Positions 59,559 through 64,000 of a DNA stretch of 64,000 bases are shown piece after piece. Every line of letters begins with the position of its first letter. Within the stretch, counting starts at the first letter, position 1. Made by a program: the position numbers and the translations under genes. The stretch comes from Segniliparus sp051660745 (GTDB lineage Bacteria; Actinomycetota; Actinomycetes; Mycobacteriales; Mycobacteriaceae). The notes under the pieces are model-generated. The model was not told the DNA's origin and searched no databases. It saw only the letters and a program-made list of their open reading frames with translations. The stretch covers positions 1-64,000 of the forward strand of contig NZ_JBOFQF010000004.1 in the NCBI RefSeq assembly GCF_051660745.1, read 5' to 3'.

Positions 59559-60028
59559 GCGCGCAGCTCGACTACTGTTTTGCCGACCTGGATGGGGGAG
59601 CCGAGCGGCACCCGCACCGCTGCGGTCACTTTGACCCGGTCGAGATAGGTGCCGTTCGTGGACCCGAGGTCCTCGACGAACCAGTCTTCCCCGCGTTTCA
59701 AGAGCCTGGCATGGCGAGAGGACGCGTATTCGTCGGTCACCACGAGCGTCGAGTCGTCTGCCCTGCCGATGAGCACGGGCGCGTCGCCGAGCGCGATCCT
59801 CGTGTTCTTGAGCGCCCCCCGGGTGACCACGAGGTACTTCGCCTGCCGTCCCCGGCCGAAATTGGCGAAGAATCCGGAGCTCTGCCCCTTGCTCTGCGCG
59901 GGCATGCGCGACCCCGACGCGCTCGTGATGTCCGATCGGATCACGCGGACCACGGCGAAGACGAAGAGCCACAAAAGCGCTAAGAAGGCGGCGCGGCCAG
60001 CCTGCCAGATCAGTGCCTGTTGCTGCAT
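59555..60028 (-). CDS. fhaB: FHA-domain protein FhaB (FipA-like)
   Basis: This encodes 157 residues. One N-terminal membrane helix (about 10-30) precedes a linker and an FHA domain: VLIGRADDSTLVVTDEYASSRHARLLKR and DLGSTNGTYLDR, which reads phospho-threonine. In mycobacteria it links PknA/B signals to the divisome. It begins 71 bp after fhaA in the operon. Confidence 0.94.
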   Translation of the reverse strand: MQQQALIWQAGRAAFLALLWLFVFAVVRVIRSDITSASGSRMPAQSKGQSSGFFANFGRGRQAKYLVVTRGALKNTRIALGDAPVLIGRADDSTLVVTDEYASSRHARLLKRGEDWFVEDLGSTNGTYLDRVKVTAAVRVPLGSPIQVGKTVVELRA

Positions 60029-60099
60029 GTCGACCTCCCCTCAATTTCTTTGAACGCTTGCATCGTGCGAGGCCTGGGACTTCTCGGCAAAGCTCTACC

Positions 60100-60834
60100 C
60101 TATCCGAACCGCACGATGACGAGCGACTGGCCCAGGTTGATGACGTCGCCGTCGGCGAGCTGCCATTCCGACACCCGCTCCCCGTTGACCGAGGTGCCGT
60201 TCGTCGAGCCGAGGTCCTGGAGCACGGCCCGCTGCCCGTCCCACCAGATCCGGCAGTGCTCCCGAGACACCGCTTTGTCGTCCAATTGGACCTGCGCCGT
60301 CGCGCCGCGGCCGAGCACGCTGACCCCGTGCGCGAGCTGGTGCTGGCGGCCGGAGCCTTCCGTGAGGCGCAGCACGCGCCGCACGTTCTGCCGATGCGAC
60401 GGCGCGGGAGCGGGGGCGGAGGGGCCAGATCCGGACGAGGCTCCGGCGGGGCCTGCGCCTGCGGCGGAGTCCGCCGAGCTGGAAATCCGCAGCTGGCCTT
60501 GGCGCATTTGGTCCGAGGCCTCCAGTCGCACCGACACGGGGCGGCGCACCGTCCAGCCCTGCGCCGCGATGAACTGCTCCAGGTGGCGGGTCAGCACCTT
60601 CGTGACCTCGTCGTAGTGCTCTTCGAGGTGCTCGACGTCGGCTTGGCCGAGCCGGATCGTGTACTGGTCCGAAGTCACCGGCTGGCCGTCCGAACCGGTC
60701 CGAACGCCCATGGCAGCTTCCCGTTGCAGGCCCGCTTGCACCTCGCTCACCTGCAAATTCCCGCCAAAGACGCGGGCAAAGGCGTCGCCGATGGCGCCTT
60801 CGAGGGTGCGCTCGATGCGCTGGACCATTCCCAT
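60100..60834 (-). CDS. fhaA: FHA-domain protein FhaA, short-linker form
   Basis: This encodes 244 residues, against about 527 in M. tuberculosis. The N-terminal DUF3662 domain (MVQRIERTLEGAIGDAFARVFGG to about 125) and the C-terminal FHA domain (VLGRGATAQVQLDDKAVSREHCRIW, DLGSTNGTSVNGERV) are intact. The linker is only about 25 Ala/Gly/Pro residues, so the long disordered region is missing. It binds phosphorylated partners such as MviN. The operon promoter lies just upstream. Confidence 0.94.
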   Translation of the reverse strand: MGMVQRIERTLEGAIGDAFARVFGGNLQVSEVQAGLQREAAMGVRTGSDGQPVTSDQYTIRLGQADVEHLEEHYDEVTKVLTRHLEQFIAAQGWTVRRPVSVRLEASDQMRQGQLRISSSADSAAGAGPAGASSGSGPSAPAPAPSHRQNVRRVLRLTEGSGRQHQLAHGVSVLGRGATAQVQLDDKAVSREHCRIWWDGQRAVLQDLGSTNGTSVNGERVSEWQLADGDVINLGQSLVIVRFG

Positions 60835-60842
60835 ACCTTGTC

Positions 60843-60848
60843 AGGTTA
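60843..60848 (-). promoter_or_regulatory. Leaderless -10 (TAACCT) for the fhaA-pknB operon
   Basis: TAACCT on the minus strand is 8 bases before the ATG at 60834. Confidence 0.6.
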
Positions 60849-61010
60849 CCTGGTTCGCCGGGCGAAACGAACCACCAATGCAGTTTCTGCGCGCAGAAAA
60901 TTTTGCAATATGGGGATTGCTTGAAGGCAACAAGAACGTGTTCGAGGGCGGCCGCGAATTCGGCGCGGCAAGCCCTTCTCCGCCGGCCTTTGTTTGTCAG
61001 CGCAGAGCAT

Positions 61011-61016
61011 TACCGT
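61011..61016 (+). promoter_or_regulatory. Leaderless -10 (TACCGT) for lhr
   Basis: TACCGT is 7 bases before the lhr ATG at 61024, with no ribosome site. The 162 bp between the two divergent -10 boxes contains an AT-rich stretch near 60895-60915 and no tRNA. Confidence 0.65.
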
Positions 61017-61023
61017 GGTCGTC

Positions 61024-64000
61024 ATGAGCTTGGCGGACTTCTCGGCGGCGACACAGGAGTGGTTCGCGGCCGCGCTCGGCTCCCCGACCCCGGCCCAAGC
61101 CGAGGCGTGGGCCTCGATCGCGCGCGGCGGGCACACGCTGGTCAGCGCGCCAACCGGCTCGGGCAAGACCTTGGCGGCCTTCCTCTGGGCGATCGACCGG
61201 CTGCATGCGCAGCCGCCGGGCCCGGACCGCGCGACCCGGATCCTCTACATCTCGCCGCTCAAAGCGCTCGCCGAGGACGTGCGGCGCAACCTCGAAGTCC
61301 CGCTCGACGGGATCGCCGAAGCCTCGCGGCGGGCCGGGGCTCCGGTCCCGGAGATCAGCGTCGGCCTGCGCTCGGGGGACACCAGCGCCGCGGGCAGGCG
61401 CGAGCTTGTGCGCAGACCGCCCGACATCCTCATCACCACCCCGGAGTCGTTGTTCCTCATGCTCACCTCTCGGGCGAGGGAAACGCTCGCCCAGGTGCGC
61501 ACGGTCATCGTGGACGAGGTGCACGACCTCGTGGGGACCAAACGCGGCGCGCACCTCGCGCTCTCGCTCGCCAGGCTCGACGCCTCCCTCGACCGGCCCG
61601 CCCAACGCGTCGGCCTGTCTGCCACGGTGCGTCCGCTCGAGGAGGCGGCGCAGTTTCTCGCGAACGGGCGCAGTCTCGCAGGCTCCGGCGATCCGGTCGG
61701 GATCGTCGCGCCGCCCGCCGCGAAGACGTGGGACCTCGAAGTCCGGGCCGCAGCCGAGGACCTGTCCCGTTTGGACGAGGAAGTCGCGGCTTCTGGCCGC
61801 AACTCTGTGTGGCCCAAGGTGGAGCAGGCGGTGCTGGAGATCGTCCTCCAGCACCGGTCCGCCATCGTCTTCGTCAACTCCCGCACCACGGCGGAACGTT
61901 TCGTCGCGGCGCTCAACGAGCGGTGCGCGGCCGCCGGGGCAGGCCCGGAGCCGGTCGCCAACGCGGCGGTCCCAGGCGGGATGCCCGCGGCTATCTCCTC
62001 CACCGCGTACACCTCGAACGGGTTCGACCCTGTCTTCGCCAAGGCGCACCACGGATCGGTGAGCAAAGAGGCCCGGGCGTTGGTGGAGGCCGACCTCAAG
62101 GCCGGGCGGCTGCGCTGCGTCGTCGCGACCAGCAGCCTCGAACTCGGCATCGACATGGGCTCGGTCGACGTGGTGGTCCAGATCGGCTCCCCGCCGTCGG
62201 TGGCGAGCGGGCTGCAGCGGGTCGGCCGCGCAGGCCACCAGGTGGGCGCGGTGTCGCGCGGCGTCGTCTTCCCGCTGCACCGGCTCGACGTCGCGCATTG
62301 CGCGGTGACGGTGCGGCGGATGCGCGCCGGGGAGATCGAGTCCATCAAAGTGCTGCGGAACCCCCTCGACGTGCTCGCCCAGCACACCGTCTCCGCCTCG
62401 GCGGCCGCTGGCGAGGCGGGGCTGGGCGTGACGGCATGGTTCGAGACGGTCCGCGCCGCCGCGCCGTTCCGCGACCTGCCCCGCTCGGCCTACGAGTCCG
62501 TCCTCGACCTGCTGTCCGGCAGGTATCCCGCCGACTTCTTCGGCGAGCTGCGGCCCCGATTGGTGTGGGACCGCGCGAAGGACACGTTGACCGCCCGGCC
62601 CGGCGCGGCGATGCTCGCCGCGATCTCTGGCGGCACGATCCCCGACCGGGGCCTCTACGGCGTGTTCCTCGTCGGCGAGGCTTCCTCAAAGGCAGGCGGG
62701 GCCCCTGCGTCCAGGGTGGGCGAGCTCGACGAGGAGATGGTCTACGAGTCGAGGGTCGGCGACGTCATCCAGCTCGGCGCGGCCAGTTGGCGGATTATGG
62801 AGATCACCCACGACCGGGTGCTCGTGGTCCCGGCGCCCGGCTTGCCCGCGCGGCTCTCGTTCTGGAAGGGGGACGGCCCTGGCCGCCCGGCCGAGCTCGG
62901 CCGGGCGGTGGGCCAGTTCTTGCGGGAATGCGACAGTTTGCGGGAATGCGACGGCATGGAAGACCCGTCGCCCGACGGGCTCGACGCGTATGCGGCGGCG
63001 AACCTCGCGTCCCTCCTCGACGAGCAGCGCGCTGCCACCGGCGTCCTGCCGACCGACGAGACGCTGGTCGTCGAGCGGTTCCGCGATCCGTTGGGGGATT
63101 GGCACATCGCGCTGCTCTCCCCGTACGGGGGCGCCGTGCACGCCCCGTGGGCGCTGGCCGTTGCGGCGAGGCTGCGGGAGCGCTACGGCTTCGACGAGTC
63201 TCCCGCCGTCAACGACGACGGCATTGTGGTCCGGCTGCCGGACACCGACGGCGCGCCGCCTGGCGCGGAGCTGTTTGTTTTCGAGCCAGACGAGATCGAG
63301 CGCGTCGTGGAACGCGAGCTCGGCGGTTCCGCGCTGTTCGCCGCGCGGTTCCGCGAATGCTCCGCCAGGGCGCTCCTCTTGCCCCGCAAGCGGCCGGGGC
63401 AGCGGACGGCGCTGTGGCTGCAGCGGCTGCGGTCTGCCCAGCTGCTGGACGTCGCCAAGGGCTATCCGCAGTTCCCGATGCTTCTGGAGACCATGCGCGA
63501 ATGCCTGCAGGACGTCTACGACTTGCCCGCGCTCGTCGGGCTTCTGAGCCGGATCGAGCAAAGCAGCCTCCAGCTGGCCGAAGTCGAGACGCCGTCGCCG
63601 TCCCCGTTCGCGCGCTCGCTCCTCTTCGGGTACGACGGCCTGCACATGTACGAGGACGACCGGCCCCTCGCCGAACGCCGGGCGGCTGCGCTTCGGGTCG
63701 ACGAAGGCTTGCTCGGGGAGCTGTTGGGGCGCGGCGAGGCGCAGGACCTCCTCGATCCGGAGGTCGTCCGCAGGATCGAGCTGGAGCTGCAGCGCCTCGC
63801 GCCGCAGCGCCGGGCGCGCACCGGCGAAGCGCTGATAGACCTGTTGCGCGAGCTGGGCCCGCTCACCACAGACGAAGTGAACGAGAGGGCCGAGGAGGGC
63901 TTGTGGACGGCGCTGCCGCACTTCCACGAGCATGCCCGCGTGACCCGGTTCGAGCGCGGCGGCCAGCAGTGGTGGGCCGCTCCCGAGGACGCCGGGCGGC
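61024..64000 (+). CDS. lhr: Lhr-type large ATP-dependent helicase, 5' part
   Basis: The frame is open to the window end: 992 codons without a stop; Lhr of actinobacteria is about 1500 residues. Seen are Walker A SAPTGSGKTLAAFL, ISPLKALAEDV, TTPESLFLML, DEVHDLVGTKRG (DEVH box), LSATVRP, ATSSLELGIDMG and QRVGRAGHQVG, then the winged-helix/beta-barrel core specific to Lhr. It unwinds RNA:DNA hybrids and is induced by DNA damage in mycobacteria. An 18-bp tandem duplication at 62920-62955 encodes LRECDS-LRECDG. Confidence 0.95.
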   Translation, partial: MSLADFSAATQEWFAAALGSPTPAQAEAWASIARGGHTLVSAPTGSGKTLAAFLWAIDRLHAQPPGPDRATRILYISPLKALAEDVRRNLEVPLDGIAEASRRAGAPVPEISVGLRSGDTSAAGRRELVRRPPDILITTPESLFLMLTSRARETLAQVRTVIVDEVHDLVGTKRGAHLALSLARLDASLDRPAQRVGLSATVRPLEEAAQFLANGRSLAGSGDPVGIVAPPAAKTWDLEVRAAAEDLSRLDEEVAASGRNSVWPKVEQAVLEIVLQHRSAIVFVNSRTTAERFVAALNERCAAAGAGPEPVANAAVPGGMPAAISSTAYTSNGFDPVFAKAHHGSVSKEARALVEADLKAGRLRCVVATSSLELGIDMGSVDVVVQIGSPPSVASGLQRVGRAGHQVGAVSRGVVFPLHRLDVAHCAVTVRRMRAGEIESIKVLRNPLDVLAQHTVSASAAAGEAGLGVTAWFETVRAAAPFRDLPRSAYESVLDLLSGRYPADFFGELRPRLVWDRAKDTLTARPGAAMLAAISGGTIPDRGLYGVFLVGEASSKAGGAPASRVGELDEEMVYESRVGDVIQLGAASWRIMEITHDRVLVVPAPGLPARLSFWKGDGPGRPAELGRAVGQFLRECDSLRECDGMEDPSPDGLDAYAAANLASLLDEQRAATGVLPTDETLVVERFRDPLGDWHIALLSPYGGAVHAPWALAVAARLRERYGFDESPAVNDDGIVVRLPDTDGAPPGAELFVFEPDEIERVVERELGGSALFAARFRECSARALLLPRKRPGQRTALWLQRLRSAQLLDVAKGYPQFPMLLETMRECLQDVYDLPALVGLLSRIEQSSLQLAEVETPSPSPFARSLLFGYDGLHMYEDDRPLAERRAAALRVDEGLLGELLGRGEAQDLLDPEVVRRIELELQRLAPQRRARTGEALIDLLRELGPLTTDEVNERAEEGLWTALPHFHEHARVTRFERGGQQWWAAPEDAGR
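62920..62955 (+). repeat. 18-bp tandem duplication within lhr
   Basis: TTGCGGGAATGCGAC recurs after AGT, giving two 18-bp periods (62920-62937 and 62938-62955). It is in frame and adds six residues. Confidence 0.85.

Noticed and set aside
60849..61010. A tRNA gene upstream of fhaA, as in M. tuberculosis
   Set aside because: No cloverleaf, T-loop GTTCGANNC or acceptor pairing can be drawn.

Overview
The window is high-GC actinobacterial DNA from a mycolic-acid-containing bacterium (order Mycobacteriales). The evidence is a GlfT1-type galactofuranosyltransferase and a GtrA/Rv3789-type protein (arabinogalactan assembly), a lysX fusion gene, three CmrA-like mycolate reductases beside orn, type VII (ESX) substrate genes, and the fhaA-fhaB-pstP-rodA-pbpA-pknB cell-wall signalling operon. 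The gene order does not match Mycobacterium tuberculosis closely (mrp antiporter operon present, pknA missing), so a deeper lineage such as Segniliparus or Tsukamurella is plausible; the genus cannot be proven from the sequence alone. No rRNA, tRNA, transposase, CRISPR array or phage gene was found.

Layout. 0-4.1 kb (minus): an exported/membrane operon with two paralogous exported proteins. 4.5-9.5 kb (plus): a mymA-like operon of two Baeyer-Villiger-type monooxygenases, an HSL-type esterase and a frameshifted SDR. 9.6-11.8 kb (minus): an EspC-like ESX substrate followed by a 613-residue protein with RTX-like repeats and an M91-like zinc-metallopeptidase end. 12.4-20.5 kb: RDD protein, lysX, rraA, gtrA, mscS and partner, glfT1, MT0933-like antitoxin, DCC protein. 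20.6-23.0 kb: rplM-rpsI-glmM. 23.4-26.1 kb: second ESX substrate cluster. 26.1-35.9 kb: hydrolase-like protein, two tandem membrane paralogues, glmS, nnrD, alr, tsaE, a Uma2-type gene, tsaB-rimI-tsaD and an unlisted 31-codon hydrophobic ORF. 35.9-42.9 kb (minus): GNAT, orn, three CmrA-like SDRs, fadH, PadR regulator and a membrane protein. 42.9-46.6 kb: heterodimeric ABC exporter. 46.7-52.9 kb: mnhACDEFG with a partial mnhG duplication. 53.0-60.8 kb: pknB-pbpA-rodA-pstP-fhaB-fhaA. 61.0-64.0 kb: 5' part of lhr.

Two themes run through the window. First, at least sixteen genes start 6-9 bases downstream of a TANNNT -10 hexamer and lack a Shine-Dalgarno sequence, so leaderless transcription looks like the usual mode for single genes and first genes, while operon-internal genes are chained by ATGA/GTGA overlaps. 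Second, short tandem duplications (13-18 bp, one of 188 bp) recur in coding and intergenic DNA; one breaks the SDR gene, one makes an extra mnhG fragment, and one sits exactly where pknA is missing.

The strongest candidate for something undescribed is the EspC-like/RTX/M91 pair at 9.6-11.8 kb. Next are the CmrA triplication with its 41-bp operator-like dyad, and the small hydrophobic ORF after tsaD.
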